Counted from the stretch's first letter, positions 16,109-25,338 are shown. The stretch: 58,638 nucleotides of DNA from Chloroflexota bacterium (GCA_026389845.1 JAPLHB010000053.1:1-58638); one strand, 5' to 3'. Program-made: numbers and translations. Notes: generated from the sequence alone by a model not told the origin.

Positions 16109-18310
16109 TCATTTCTCCCACAACGCCACCGTCTCCACGTGGTACGTCTGCGGGAACATGTCTACCGGCTGCGCCTCGACCAGGCGATAGCCGGCCGCGG
16201 CCAGGGGAGCGGCATCGCGGGCCAGGGAGGCCGGGTCGCACGAGACGTAGACGATCCGCCGTGGGCCAAGCGCCGCCAGCTCACGGATGACCGCCGGGCC
16301 TGCACCCGTGCGCGGGGGATCTATCACGGCTACATCCACACGCTGCCCCTGCGCCCCCAGCGCAGGCAGTACCTCTTCGATCGCGCCCTCGTGCAAGGTG
16401 ACGTTGGCGCGATCGCCCGCGTTGATCGCAAAATCCTCGCACGCCGCCGCCGCCGACTCGATGCCGATCACCTCGGCGGCCGAATCGGCCAGCGCCAGGG
16501 CGAAGAGGCCAACGCCGCAATAGGCGTTCAGCAGCACGTCGTCCGGGCGAAGCTGCGCGTACTCCGTCACCACCGCCACCAGCGCCTCGGCCCCCGCGGT
16601 GTTGACCGGAAAGAAGCTCTCCGCAGAGATGCGACAACGCCGCCCCGCCACCTCTTCCTCGATCCACGGCTCGCCGATGAGCGGCTGCACACCGGCCGGC
16701 GTCAGCAGCGCGCACGCGGCCGGCAGCTCGATCTCCAGCTCAGGCGCATCGTTGCCGGCGGTCTCGAACAGGATCAGCGCCTGGTCGGTGTTGATCCCCG
16801 CGCGCAAACTGACGCCGGTCAGCCCTGCGCCAGCCACGTCGAGCGCGGCGCGTAGCTCATCCAGCCGGTCATCGAGCAGCAGACAGTGGTCAATAGCGAT
16901 GATCTCATGGCTCGCGTCGCGGCGATAGCCCAGCCTTCCATCGCCCGTGACCGCGAATTGCACGTAGTTGCGATAGCCGTAGGAGAGATATTGGGTATTG
17001 GGTACAGCGTGCCCCGCTTTTTCGGGCATTGGAGATTGAGTATCGCTGTCAACAGCGTCGGCATTCTCAGGCCATGAGGGCGCCGCCAATACGAGAGTAT
17101 CTACCACCGGCGGGTTGGCGATGCGCCCCAGGCGGCGAAGCTGGTCAACGACGATCTCCCGCTTCAACTCGGCCTGGCGCTCGTAGGCGATGTACTGCCA
17201 CTGGCAGCCGCCGCACGCCTCCGGGCCGAAGTAGGGGCAGGGCGGCTCGACGCGGTCGGGGCTGGGGATGAGCACTGCCAGCAGCCTGGCGCGCGCCCAC
17301 CGCTCTTTCTCCTCCACGATCTCCACCTGCACCCGCTCGCCTGGAATGGCGTAGGGCACGAAGATCACCTTACCCGCGTGCCGGCCTCCTGCCTCGCCGC
17401 CGTGGGCGATGGCATCCAATGTGACTTCAATCGTTTGACTCATATCCATCTCCGATGAACAGATCGCGTACTCCATCAGTGCAGCTTGAACCCTGTGCCC
17501 ATATCGCCACAGCAGTACCGCGGCCACCAGGCTGATTCCGCCGCCGATCAGCCACCCTTGCCACGGCAACCGCCCGGCATACGCGCCGGCCCAGACCGCC
17601 GCGACGATGCCGGGGATGCGCCCGACCGCCGCGGCCGCGATCAACGCGGGCAGCGGCAAGGGGGTGAGGCCGGCCAGGAAGCAGACCGCGTCGTCGGGCA
17701 GGCCGGGGATCAGAAAGACCAGGAAGAAGAAGCCCAGCCCACGGCCCGCCGCCAACCGGTCGAGCCGATCCAGTCGCGTCGGGTTGACCAGCCGCACTAC
17801 CAGCGGCCGGCCGGCCAGCCGCGCCAACGCCATCGCTGCGGCCGAGCCGATTACCATGCCGAGCCAACTGTAGAGCGACCCTAGCCCAAAGCCGTACAGG
17901 TAGCCGGCGACGAAGTTCACTACCTGGCCGGGGATCGGCGCGGCGATCACCTGTGCCACGTAGAGCGCGATCAGCAGAGCCGGCCCCCACGCACCCGCGC
18001 CGCGGATTGCGGCGACGACTCGCTCCCGTTGCGCAAAGACCGCCGCGATCGGCTCCCACCAGATCACCAGCGGTGCGGTCAGGCCCGCGGCCACGAGCAG
18101 GATCACGACCACGCGCAGCCAGGTGGGCCGGGGGTGAACGGGTGACAAGGTGACAAGGTGACTTGGTGACTCGGGAGCTGCGCGACTTTCCTGATCCCTG
18201 ATCCCTGCCCCCTGATCCCTGATCCCTGCCCCCTGATCCCTAGTCCCTAGTCCCTGGTCGCCCGTCGTTCGTCTTTCGTCGTTTGTCATCGCCTTGCCGC
18301 TCTTCGTCAA
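16109..18310 (-). CDS. DedA/TVP38 membrane domain fused to a TrmA/RumA-type RNA (uracil-5-)-methyltransferase
   Basis: A 733-codon frame with two unrelated parts. Residues ~65-290 form a TVP38/DedA (SNARE-associated) membrane domain with VIAAPIPGQVVNFVAGYLYG and LVFLIPGLPDDAVCFLAGL. Residues ~300-733 form a 5-methyluridine RNA methyltransferase: TRAM-like N-terminus, the Fe-S cysteines CPYFGPEACGGC plus IDHC, the SAM site YCGVGLFALAL and the nucleophile SCDPASLARD. An internal ATG (MSQTIEV) with GGAG upstream could also start the enzyme alone. The first ~60 codons are heptamer repeat sequence, so the real start may lie nearer 18120. Another repeat (16984-17043) is read in frame within the enzyme. 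Whether both domains are made as one protein is unproven. Confidence 0.8.
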   Translation of the reverse strand: MTKSGKAMTNDERRTTGDQGLGTRDQGAGIRDQGAGIRDQESRAAPESPSHLVTLSPVHPRPTWLRVVVILLVAAGLTAPLVIWWEPIAAVFAQRERVVAAIRGAGAWGPALLIALYVAQVIAAPIPGQVVNFVAGYLYGFGLGSLYSWLGMVIGSAAAMALARLAGRPLVVRLVNPTRLDRLDRLAAGRGLGFFFLVFLIPGLPDDAVCFLAGLTPLPLPALIAAAAVGRIPGIVAAVWAGAYAGRLPWQGWLIGGGISLVAAVLLWRYGHRVQAALMEYAICSSEMDMSQTIEVTLDAIAHGGEAGGRHAGKVIFVPYAIPGERVQVEIVEEKERWARARLLAVLIPSPDRVEPPCPYFGPEACGGCQWQYIAYERQAELKREIVVDQLRRLGRIANPPVVDTLVLAAPSWPENADAVDSDTQSPMPEKAGHAVPNTQYLSYGYRNYVQFAVTGDGRLGYRRDASHEIIAIDHCLLLDDRLDELRAALDVAGAGLTGVSLRAGINTDQALILFETAGNDAPELEIELPAACALLTPAGVQPLIGEPWIEEEVAGRRCRISAESFFPVNTAGAEALVAVVTEYAQLRPDDVLLNAYCGVGLFALALADSAAEVIGIESAAAACEDFAINAGDRANVTLHEGAIEEVLPALGAQGQRVDVAVIDPPRTGAGPAVIRELAALGPRRIVYVSCDPASLARDAAPLAAAGYRLVEAQPVDMFPQTYHVETVALWEK
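18195..18262. repeat. CCCTGAT heptamer array
   Basis: About nine 7-bp units of CCCTGAT, CCCTGCC, CCCTAGT and CCCTGGT. An 8-bp-period array (GGTGACAA, GGTGACTT) lies next to it at about 18142-18174. Both are inside the annotated 5' end of the DedA-TrmA frame and close to its divergent neighbour. Confidence 0.75.
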
Positions 18311-18322
18311 GCCGGTTATAAT
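18294..18322 (+). promoter_or_regulatory. Sigma70-type promoter, possibly leaderless transcript
   Basis: TTGCCG at 18294 and TATAAT at 18317, spaced by 17 bp. Initiation about 7 bases after the -10 box would fall at the ATG (18329) of the next gene, so the transcript may have no leader. Confidence 0.6.
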
Positions 18323-18328
18323 TCCATT

Positions 18329-19945
18329 ATGCCACAGAACATCGGTCGCGGCTACTTATACCTGCTCGTCTTTACGGCGGGCTTCACCACGCTGGGCGTC
18401 GAGCTGAGTGCATCGCGGTTGCTCGATCCCTGGTTCGGCAACTCGCTGATCGTCTGGGCCGTGCTCATCGGGCTAATCCTGCTTTACCTGGCGGCCGGCT
18501 ATTGGCTGGGCGGCCGGATCGCCGATCGGTCGCCGCGGCTGACCACGCTGCTGCGGTTGGTCGCGGTGGGGGCGTTCGGCGTGGGGCTGGTGCCGGTCGT
18601 CTCCCGGCCGGTGCTGACGCTCGCCACTCAAGGCCTGGCTGATTTTAACGCCGTGCTGCTGGGCGGCAGCATGGCCGCGATCCTGGCGCTCTTCGCCCTG
18701 CCGGTGACGCTGCTCGGCTGCGTCAGTCCGTTTGCGATCCGGCTGGCGCTTCGAGACGTGGCGGGCAGCGGCGCGCTTGCGGGACGCATCTCGGCTCTCT
18801 CGACGGCCGGCAGCATCCTGGGCAGCTTCCTGCCTGTGCTCCTGCTGATCCCCAACATCGGCACCCGCCGGACGTTCGCGACGTTGGCGATCAGCTTGCT
18901 GCTGGTCGTTTTGATCGGCTTCCTGCGCGCTCGTCGGCCCTGGGAAGGTCTTCTCGTCTTGGTCGCCTTGTCGTTCGTCGCCGGTCTCGCCTTCCTCCCC
19001 ACCGGCCCCGTCAAACCCGCGGCCGGGCTGCTCTTCGAGACCGAATCTGCGTTCAATTATATCCAGGTGATAGACGCCGGGACCGAGCGCCAATTGCGGC
19101 TCAACGAGGGGGAGGGCATCCACTCGGTCTACCGGCCCGCCGGCGGGCTGGCCGATGGCATCTGGGATTACTTTTTGTTGGCCCCAGCCTTCAACCCCGC
19201 GCCCTACACGCCCGCCCAGGTGCAGCGAATCGCCATCATCGGCCTGGCCGCGGGAACCATGTCTAAATTGTTTACCGAGGCCTACGGCCCCATCCCCATT
19301 GATGGCGCCGAACTCGACCCCGCTATCCTCGTCGCCGGCCGCGCCTGGTTCGAGATGAACGAGCCGAACCTGAACGCGGTCGCGGCGGATGGGCGGTGGT
19401 TCCTTGCAAATAGCAGATGGCAAATGACAGATGGCAAAGGATCGCTGGCGAATGGCAACACGCAATACGCAATACGCAGTACACCATACGCTCTCATCGC
19501 CATAGACGCCTATCGCCCCCCCTACATCCCCTTCCACCTGACTACGGTCGAGTTCTTCGCGCTGGCGCGGGAGCGGCTGGCGGAGGATGGTGTGGTGGCG
19601 GTGAACGTGGGGCGGACGCGGACGGATTACAGCCTGGTGGATGCCATCGCGGCCACGATGGGGCAGGTCTTCCCTAGCGTTTACGTGATGGACGAGCCGT
19701 CGGGCGACAGCTCGCTGGGCAACACCCTGGTCGTCGCCACGAAGCGGCCCTCGACCCGGGCGGATTTTCAGGCCAACTTGCTCGCCTTCGATCACCCCCT
19801 GTTGGCCGAGGTGGCCCGTTGCGCCGCGCCCCAGGCCGCGGTCGCCGCGCCGCCGCCCACCGCGCCGATCTTCACCGATGATCGCGCGCCGGTGGAGCAG
19901 GTGGTACATGCGTTGGTGTTGCGGCAGATGTTGGGGAGTCGGTAG
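18329..19945 (+). CDS. Membrane-bound spermidine-synthase-like protein
   Basis: A 538-residue protein. The N-terminal ~235 residues are seven or eight hydrophobic helices (GFTTLGVELSASRLLDPWFG is the usual opening of fused aminopropyltransferase-like transporters). The C-terminal half is a Rossmann methyltransferase/spermidine-synthase-like fold: NYIQVIDAGTERQLRLNEGEG, IIGLAAGTMSKLF, IDGAELDP and IAIDAYRPPYIPFHLTT. The glycine loop AAGT replaces the usual GGG, so polyamine synthesis is not certain. A heptamer repeat insertion (19404-19494) adds ~28 residues between two core strands (ANSRWQMTDGKG, NTQYAIRSTPYA) without breaking the frame. It is transcribed divergently from the DedA-TrmA gene. 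Confidence 0.85.
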   Translation: MPQNIGRGYLYLLVFTAGFTTLGVELSASRLLDPWFGNSLIVWAVLIGLILLYLAAGYWLGGRIADRSPRLTTLLRLVAVGAFGVGLVPVVSRPVLTLATQGLADFNAVLLGGSMAAILALFALPVTLLGCVSPFAIRLALRDVAGSGALAGRISALSTAGSILGSFLPVLLLIPNIGTRRTFATLAISLLLVVLIGFLRARRPWEGLLVLVALSFVAGLAFLPTGPVKPAAGLLFETESAFNYIQVIDAGTERQLRLNEGEGIHSVYRPAGGLADGIWDYFLLAPAFNPAPYTPAQVQRIAIIGLAAGTMSKLFTEAYGPIPIDGAELDPAILVAGRAWFEMNEPNLNAVAADGRWFLANSRWQMTDGKGSLANGNTQYAIRSTPYALIAIDAYRPPYIPFHLTTVEFFALARERLAEDGVVAVNVGRTRTDYSLVDAIAATMGQVFPSVYVMDEPSGDSSLGNTLVVATKRPSTRADFQANLLAFDHPLLAEVARCAAPQAAVAAPPPTAPIFTDDRAPVEQVVHALVLRQMLGSR

Positions 19946-19982
19946 GACGTGCTGCGTGGTGCGTGCTGCGTGAGTGACAGAC

Positions 19983-20073
19983 CCGCCGGCGCCAGGAGGC
20001 AACTCTCCTGGCGCCGGCGCGATCAGCGATGAAATGAGCCTGTTGTGCCGTGAGTTGCACTCCTGGCACAACA
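19983..20073. terminator. Two hairpins between convergent genes
   Basis: A strong inverted repeat (CGCCGGCGCCAGGAG pairing with CTCCTGGCGCCGGCG) at ~19983-20020 and a second with arms TGTTGTGCC and GGCACAACA at ~20040-20072. They lie between the stop codons of two converging genes and could end transcription from both sides. Neither has a long T-run. Confidence 0.55.
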
Positions 20074-20084
20074 GCACTTCCCCA

Positions 20085-21797
20085 TTATTGTGCGGCCACC
20101 ACCTGGAACCCGCTGCACGTGATGTAGCCGCCCTTGATTTGCCAGACAACGGTATAGATGCCCGGCACGGTCGACTGCGCGCCGGCGAAGTCCTTGGGGT
20201 AGACTAGGTACAGCCAGTCCGCCGCCTTGAGCGTTCCGATGGCCGTCGCGGTGCTGCCATCGGGAGCGATCACCACCGCCGTCGGCTCGTACTGCTCGCC
20301 CGCGTTGCCGAACTTGTTGCGCAGCCCGAAGGTTACAACCAGGCCCGGTTTGGCCGGGTCGCTGCCCTGGCCGCCCTCCGGCGCCGCGTACGCTTGCCAG
20401 TTCTTGTCGGTCATCGTGCGCTGCGGCTCATTCTCACAGCGATAGGTGGTTGGGTTGTACTTGACTTTGGACAGCGTCGCGTCCGTCGCGGACCCTGCGG
20501 CAGGCGTCGGCGCTGGCGTGGCGACGACCTCGGACACGACCTTCAGGGTATTTCCTTCCAGCCGGTAGGTGCGCGTGGTTGCCTGCGATGGGCAACACAG
20601 CGGGTCTTTCGGGCCGTGAGCGACCATCTTAAGGACGATCTGGCCGCCCTCGATGGTCAGCGATTCGATCTTGGTGCGGTCGCCCAGCGCCGTAACGGCT
20701 ACCTGTCGCGGCGTCCCCTTGTCGTTGAGCAGCGCCACCAGGTTGAAGAAGGTGCCGGAACCGCCGCCGTTCCACCAGAGCACCGCCGCCGCGTCGTTCA
20801 CGCTGTCGCCGTTCAGATCACCCAGGACCGCGGTCGCCAGTTCGGCCCGGTTGACCTGCGTCGCGCCTTCGCCGTACTTTTTCTCGTACTTGCCGTCCTT
20901 CAGCTCGATGGCGCCCAGATCAGGCAGCTCGTATCTGGCATTCCGCAAAAGCGTCTCGGTCAGCTCGCCGGTTGCCGGGGCCGGGGGCATCGCGCTGCCG
21001 ACCAGGGCCTTGATGGACACGACCGCCGACGCTTCCAGGGCAAAAGCGCCTTCCTTGCGCACGATGGTCGCGCGTTCGGCGCTCCACACGCCGTCCCGCT
21101 CGGTGAAGTCGCCGATCAGGCCGACCTGATCGGCCCCGACGACCTTGCAGGTGTAGTTCAGGCGTTTGCCATCGAAGGCGAGGGTCGCGCCCTTGCCGGC
21201 GTGCAGACACAGCGTGCCGTCAGCCAGTTCCACCTGCGTGATCTCCATGGTGATCTTCTGGGACTCTTTGACGAAGAAGCCCTTGTCGTTGTGGCCGAGC
21301 GTTATCTTCTCTGCCGTCCAGGTGAAGCCCGCGCGGTCAAGATTGCCCAGTAAGCCGGTCTGCTCGCCGCCGGCGGTCTTGTCACAGGTGTAGTTGAGGC
21401 GTTTGCCGTCGAAGACCAGGGTTGCACCCTTGCCGGCGAAGAGACATCGGACGCCATCGGGCAGTTGGATCGCCGTCTCGGCCGGGGACGCAGCAGGCTG
21501 CTTGCCCAGCTTGCACTCGCCGCGGAAGAAGGCCCACTCCTCGCATTGACTGCCATCGGGGAAGACGCACGTGCCGAACTCGCCGCCCGTGGCATCCTTT
21601 TCGATCTTGAGTTGTCCGCCCTTCTCTTTGCAGAAAACTGACGCCGGGTTGGCCATGCCGACCGTGGGAACCGATGTCGCGGTGGCAGGCGGCACGCTGG
21701 GCGCCGGCGTTGACATGACCACGCACGAGCCTGACAGGATCGCGACGCACAGCAATGCCACGATAGCCAGATACCTTCCAGAAGATAGTGTGTTCAT
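20085..21797 (-). CDS. DUF333-containing lipoprotein with repeated MliC-like domains
   Basis: A 570-residue exported lipoprotein; the signal peptide ends LSGSC. After a Thr/Pro linker comes a DUF333 module (NPASVFCKEKGGQL, then GTCVFPDGSQCEEWAFFRG). Two tandem copies of a ~75-residue unit follow, each with GKGATLxFDGKRLNYTC, resembling MliC/lysozyme-inhibitor-like or META-type surface domains. A region with VLGDLNGDSVNDAAAVLWW resembles FG-GAP/dockerin-like calcium loops. The C-terminus (PGIYTVVWQIKGGYITCSGF) looks like an Ig-type strand pair. It is an outer-surface protein of unknown function. It is the downstream gene of the minus-strand pair with comEC. Confidence 0.75.
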   Translation of the reverse strand: MNTLSSGRYLAIVALLCVAILSGSCVVMSTPAPSVPPATATSVPTVGMANPASVFCKEKGGQLKIEKDATGGEFGTCVFPDGSQCEEWAFFRGECKLGKQPAASPAETAIQLPDGVRCLFAGKGATLVFDGKRLNYTCDKTAGGEQTGLLGNLDRAGFTWTAEKITLGHNDKGFFVKESQKITMEITQVELADGTLCLHAGKGATLAFDGKRLNYTCKVVGADQVGLIGDFTERDGVWSAERATIVRKEGAFALEASAVVSIKALVGSAMPPAPATGELTETLLRNARYELPDLGAIELKDGKYEKKYGEGATQVNRAELATAVLGDLNGDSVNDAAAVLWWNGGGSGTFFNLVALLNDKGTPRQVAVTALGDRTKIESLTIEGGQIVLKMVAHGPKDPLCCPSQATTRTYRLEGNTLKVVSEVVATPAPTPAAGSATDATLSKVKYNPTTYRCENEPQRTMTDKNWQAYAAPEGGQGSDPAKPGLVVTFGLRNKFGNAGEQYEPTAVVIAPDGSTATAIGTLKAADWLYLVYPKDFAGAQSTVPGIYTVVWQIKGGYITCSGFQVVAAQ

Positions 21798-21899
21798 TTT
21801 CCCCTCTCATGATTCTGAGCGCTGGGTGTTGGTTGACCCACACCCGCAGACGAGCGTTGACCGCTCTACGTTCCCTCCTATGCTCCCCAAATCACAAAC

Positions 21900-24251
21900 T
21901 CACCTTCTCGCTTCGCCGCTGTGTTGCTTCAGCCACACCCGCTGCCCGTCGCTGATCACCTCTATCACGGCATCCGCCGAGACGCGGCGGGCGCCGCGCT
22001 CGACCAACAGGTCGGCCACGTCGGGCGGGTAGGTGGTGTCCTGCGGCCAGAGGATCGTCTGGGACGCGGTCGCGGCCAGGAAGGCGGCCGTGGGCCAGGC
22101 GCCCGTGCCGGGGCCGGCCGTCTTGAGCAGCGTCGCGGTCAGATCGCCGCCGGTTGCCAGCAGGGCCGCCTGGGCCTCGGGGCTTAGCGTGGATGGCAGC
22201 AGCGCACGGAACTCGCCGTAGCGCAACCGCAGCGCCCAGCCGTCGCTGGTCCCCAACCGCGTCAGCGTCACGCCATCGTCCAGCCGGATGACCGTGCCGG
22301 GCGTCAGGTGGGCCGGATCAACGACCTGGCTGGCCTGCGGTCGGCCGTCCGCGGTCGGCGGGCCGAGCGCCACGTCCACGCCTCTGCGCCAGCCTGTCAA
22401 CAGCGGCTGCGTTGCACTTGCCAGAGCAGCGCCATTCCCCCGACCATCCCAGACCCACGCGCGCCGGCCGCCCGGCGTGACGATCAGGCCGGCCTCCCCG
22501 TCCTCGCCGGGCACGAAGAATAGATGCAGCCGGCCATCGGGCAGCGAGTTGACCGCGGTCAGCCCCAGCCACAGCGCCCCAACCGCGGCCAAGCCCCCCA
22601 CACCGAGCCTTCTCCAGGGCAGCCCTTTCCAGCTTCCCGTTTCGAGCTTCCGCACCCCCAGCATCCCGAACAAAACGGCATAGTAAAGCGGCGCCAGCAC
22701 GCGCCCCAGCGCGCCCAGCTCCACCGAGGCAAACGGGATGGCCGCGGTCAGCCGGACGATGGTGGTCGTATAGGTCAGGAACAGCCAGGGGATGACTCCC
22801 AGAACGCGACCGAGCGGCTCCCAGAGCAGCCCGGCGACCAGGGTCATCATGCCACCCATCATGATCGGCGGCTGCGCGGGCAGGATGAGGAAGTTGGTCA
22901 GCAGCGAGACCAGCGACAGCCGGCCGAAGTAGGCGACGATCAGGGGCAAAGTCGTGATCTGGGCGGCCAGGGTGACGACTAGCGCGGCGTTCAGCACACC
23001 CATGATCTGCCGCGCCCGCTCCTGCGGCAGCCGGCGTTCGATCAGTCCAGCCAGCCGCGCCTCGATGGCCGGCGTGAAGAGGGTCAGCCCCAACGTCGCC
23101 ATAAAGCTGAGCTGGAGGCTCACGTCCCACAGCGCCAGCGGGTTGAGCAGGGTCATCAGCAGGGCTGAGGCGAACAGGGAGACGATTGCCATGCTCTGCC
23201 GGCCGAACGCGATGGCGAACACGTAGAGCACGCCCATCAGCCCGGCGCGCAGTGCGGCCGCGTCCGCGCCCACCAGCAGGACGTAGAGCAGGATCAGCGC
23301 GGCGGCCGGGAGGACGGCGCGGCGTTTGCCCAGCAACCGGCCGAGCACCGCCAGCAGGGCGCCGGAGAGGAGCGAGATGTTGCTGCCGGAGATGACGATC
23401 ACGTGCGTCGTGCCGGTGGCCTTGAACGCCTCGGCCACCGCGGGCGCAATGCCGCTCTCGATCCCCAGCGTCATACCGACCAGCAGCGCCGCGGCCGGCT
23501 CCGGCAAGACGCGGCCGAGCAGCGCCGCGCCCCGGCTCCGCAGCCCGTACAACACGGCCCAGACGCGGCTACCCTCATCCCGCGCTGTCCGCTCGACCCG
23601 CGCCCGGCGCAGCAGGCTGTGGATTCCCTGGCGGGCCAGGTAGGCGCGGTAGTCGAAATCATCCAGCACCGGCGGTGTCTGCAACTGGCCGGAGGCGAGC
23701 AGGCGGTCGCCGTAGGTGTATTCTGGGAAACGCGGCGCTTGCACCAGCACTTCCCCGCGCACTGGCCGCGTCGCGGCGCCGATCGTCAGCTTCTCCGCAG
23801 CCACGCGGTAGAAGGCGCGCACGTCCCGCACGTCGGGGTAGCCGACCACGACCCCCTCGACCGTCGCGTAGACGGTGTGCTTCTCGTCGCCGTTGTAGAA
23901 TGCCAGGTCGGCGGCCGTGGGGCAGGCGGCGAAGGGGTGCGCGTGGTAACGCCAGGCGCCGAGGAGCAGGAAGACGAGGAGCGCAGCCGCGAACCTACCC
24001 TCCCGCCCCCCCTCTCCCGCTGCGCGGGACGCAAGCAGCCTGCCAGGGAGGGGGGAGACAGACTCCCCTCTCCTCGCAGGAGAGGGGTTGGGGGTGAGGT
24101 ATCTCCCCCCCAACACCCACACCACCGCCGCTGTCGCCAGCACGCCGAACGGCCATTGTGGCGTCGCGCAGCCGAGCGCCCCCTGCATCCAGAGCAGGTG
24201 CGCCAGCCAGATGCCGCAGGCCCACGCGAGGGCAAGGTAGACGAGGGTCAT
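21900..24251 (-). CDS. comEC: ComEC/Rec2 family DNA-uptake channel
   Basis: A polytopic membrane protein of 783 residues. It shows an N-terminal DUF4131-like region, the Competence domain (GTTHVIVISGSNISLLSGALLAVLG, then LLYVLLVGADAAALRAGLMG) and further helices to ~residue 560. ComEC forms the inner membrane pore for single-stranded DNA during transformation. The C-terminal domain sits where a metallo-beta-lactamase fold is expected, but no HxHxDH metal motif is visible (VPGEDGEAGLIVTPGGR), so its nuclease-like activity is probably lost. The start at 24251 (MTLVYLALAWACG) is chosen because the frame upstream is repeat DNA. A G/C-rich palindromic insertion (24000-24110) adds ~33 residues (LTPNPSPARRGES) in frame between early membrane segments. 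Confidence 0.88.
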   Translation of the reverse strand: MTLVYLALAWACGIWLAHLLWMQGALGCATPQWPFGVLATAAVVWVLGGRYLTPNPSPARRGESVSPLPGRLLASRAAGEGGREGRFAAALLVFLLLGAWRYHAHPFAACPTAADLAFYNGDEKHTVYATVEGVVVGYPDVRDVRAFYRVAAEKLTIGAATRPVRGEVLVQAPRFPEYTYGDRLLASGQLQTPPVLDDFDYRAYLARQGIHSLLRRARVERTARDEGSRVWAVLYGLRSRGAALLGRVLPEPAAALLVGMTLGIESGIAPAVAEAFKATGTTHVIVISGSNISLLSGALLAVLGRLLGKRRAVLPAAALILLYVLLVGADAAALRAGLMGVLYVFAIAFGRQSMAIVSLFASALLMTLLNPLALWDVSLQLSFMATLGLTLFTPAIEARLAGLIERRLPQERARQIMGVLNAALVVTLAAQITTLPLIVAYFGRLSLVSLLTNFLILPAQPPIMMGGMMTLVAGLLWEPLGRVLGVIPWLFLTYTTTIVRLTAAIPFASVELGALGRVLAPLYYAVLFGMLGVRKLETGSWKGLPWRRLGVGGLAAVGALWLGLTAVNSLPDGRLHLFFVPGEDGEAGLIVTPGGRRAWVWDGRGNGAALASATQPLLTGWRRGVDVALGPPTADGRPQASQVVDPAHLTPGTVIRLDDGVTLTRLGTSDGWALRLRYGEFRALLPSTLSPEAQAALLATGGDLTATLLKTAGPGTGAWPTAAFLAATASQTILWPQDTTYPPDVADLLVERGARRVSADAVIEVISDGQRVWLKQHSGEARR

Positions 24252-24294
24252 AGCGAATAGCGAATGGCGAATAGCGAATAGCGAATGGCGAACG
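24252..24294. repeat. GAATAGC heptamer array upstream of comEC
   Basis: Six 7-bp units (GAATAGC, GAATGGC, GAATAGC, GAATAGC, GAATGGC, GAACGGT) directly abut the comEC start codon, with a distant reverse match TCGCTATTTTCGC at ~24329. The comEC ribosome-binding region therefore consists of repeat DNA. Confidence 0.75.
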
Positions 24295-24399
24295 GTCGGG
24301 GAGAGCGCGCCGCCTGTTCGCGTGACAGTCGCTATTTTCGCGCAAATGCGGCGCGGATGCAAGAGGCGGAGGCCCATTTCGGATAAATCGGGATGTACT

Positions 24400-24429
24400 T
24401 TGGAAGTTGCGGCTGTTTTGCGCTATACT
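24400..24429 (+). promoter_or_regulatory. Sigma70-type promoter for the HAD phosphatase gene
   Basis: TTGGAA at 24400 and TATACT at 24424 with an 18-bp spacer. The expected start site (about 24436) is within 2 bases of the ATG at 24438, again suggesting a leaderless or near-leaderless mRNA. Confidence 0.55.
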
Positions 24430-24437
24430 CTACTCCT

Positions 24438-25241
24438 ATGATCGAAATCGTCCACAACCATATCGAGCGCGGGCACATCCGCCATGCCCTATTCGACTTC
24501 GACGGCACGCTTTCGCTCATTCGCGAGGGCTGGCAGGGGGTGATGATTCCCTTGATGGTCGAGCTGCTCATGGAGACCCCTGAGCACGAGAACGAAGCCG
24601 CGCTACGCGCGGTCGTCACCGAGTTCGTCACCCGGCTCACCGGAAAACAGACGATCTACCAGATGATCCAGTTGGCCGAGGAGATCGCCCAGCGCGGCGG
24701 ACAGCCCGCCGATCCGCTGGTTTACAAACGCATCTACCTGGAGCGCCTGTGGGAGCGCATCCGCGACCGTGTGGCCGGGCTGAAGGCGGGACGGATCGCA
24801 GCCGACGACCTGATGGTGCCCGGTGGCCGGGCGCTGCTGGAGGCGCTGCGAGGCCGCGGCGTGCGTTGCTACCTGGCCTCCGGCACCGACGAACCTTACG
24901 TGCTGGACGAGGCCGCCGCGCTCCAGGTCACGCCCTACTTCGCGGGCATCTACGGCGCGCAGGACGACTACCGGCGCTTCTCCAAAAAGCTGCTCATCGA
25001 GCGCATTATCGCCGAGCACAGTCTGGCTGGGCCGGAGTTCGTGGCGTTCGGCGACGGCTTTGTCGAGATCGAAGACACGGTGCGCGTCGGCGGCATCGCG
25101 ATCGGCGTGGCATCCAACGAGGCGACCCGGACGGGTATAGATGCATGGAAGCGTAGCCGGCTCATCCAGGCCGGCGCGGACATCATCGTGCCGGATTTCC
25201 GGGAGCACGCGACGTTGGTGGCGTATTTGTTTGACGAGTAG
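24438..25241 (+). CDS. HAD-superfamily phosphatase
   Basis: A 267-residue haloacid-dehalogenase-type hydrolase. Motif I is FDFDGTLSL, with the nucleophile and acid/base aspartates. Motif II is the serine or threonine of LASGTDEPY, motif III a lysine in FSKKLLIERI, and motif IV FGDGFVEIEDT with the metal-binding aspartates. A large helical cap lies between motifs I and II. The ATG at 24438 (MIEIVHNH) is favoured by the promoter position; an upstream in-frame ATG at 24393 precedes the -10 box. It heads a three-gene run with a deoxyhypusine-synthase-like protein and a PfkB kinase. The phosphatase-plus-kinase set suggests a sugar-phosphate pathway, perhaps heptose-like, but the substrate is unknown. 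Confidence 0.85.
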   Translation: MIEIVHNHIERGHIRHALFDFDGTLSLIREGWQGVMIPLMVELLMETPEHENEAALRAVVTEFVTRLTGKQTIYQMIQLAEEIAQRGGQPADPLVYKRIYLERLWERIRDRVAGLKAGRIAADDLMVPGGRALLEALRGRGVRCYLASGTDEPYVLDEAAALQVTPYFAGIYGAQDDYRRFSKKLLIERIIAEHSLAGPEFVAFGDGFVEIEDTVRVGGIAIGVASNEATRTGIDAWKRSRLIQAGADIIVPDFREHATLVAYLFDE

Positions 25242-25325
25242 TGCGTGGTGCGTGGTGCGTATTCCGTCTCCTTGCGAATAATGCAACTTGACGAGATAAC
25301 GGAGCACGCACCACGCAACACGTAT
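25242..25325. repeat. Inverted pair of GTGCGTG heptamer arrays
   Basis: GTGCGTGGTGCGTGGTGCGT after the HAD gene stop and CACGCACCACGCAACACG at ~25305-25322, 45 bp apart. Same family as the long array at 38845. Confidence 0.65.
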
Positions 25326-25338
25326 CCACGGAGGAATC

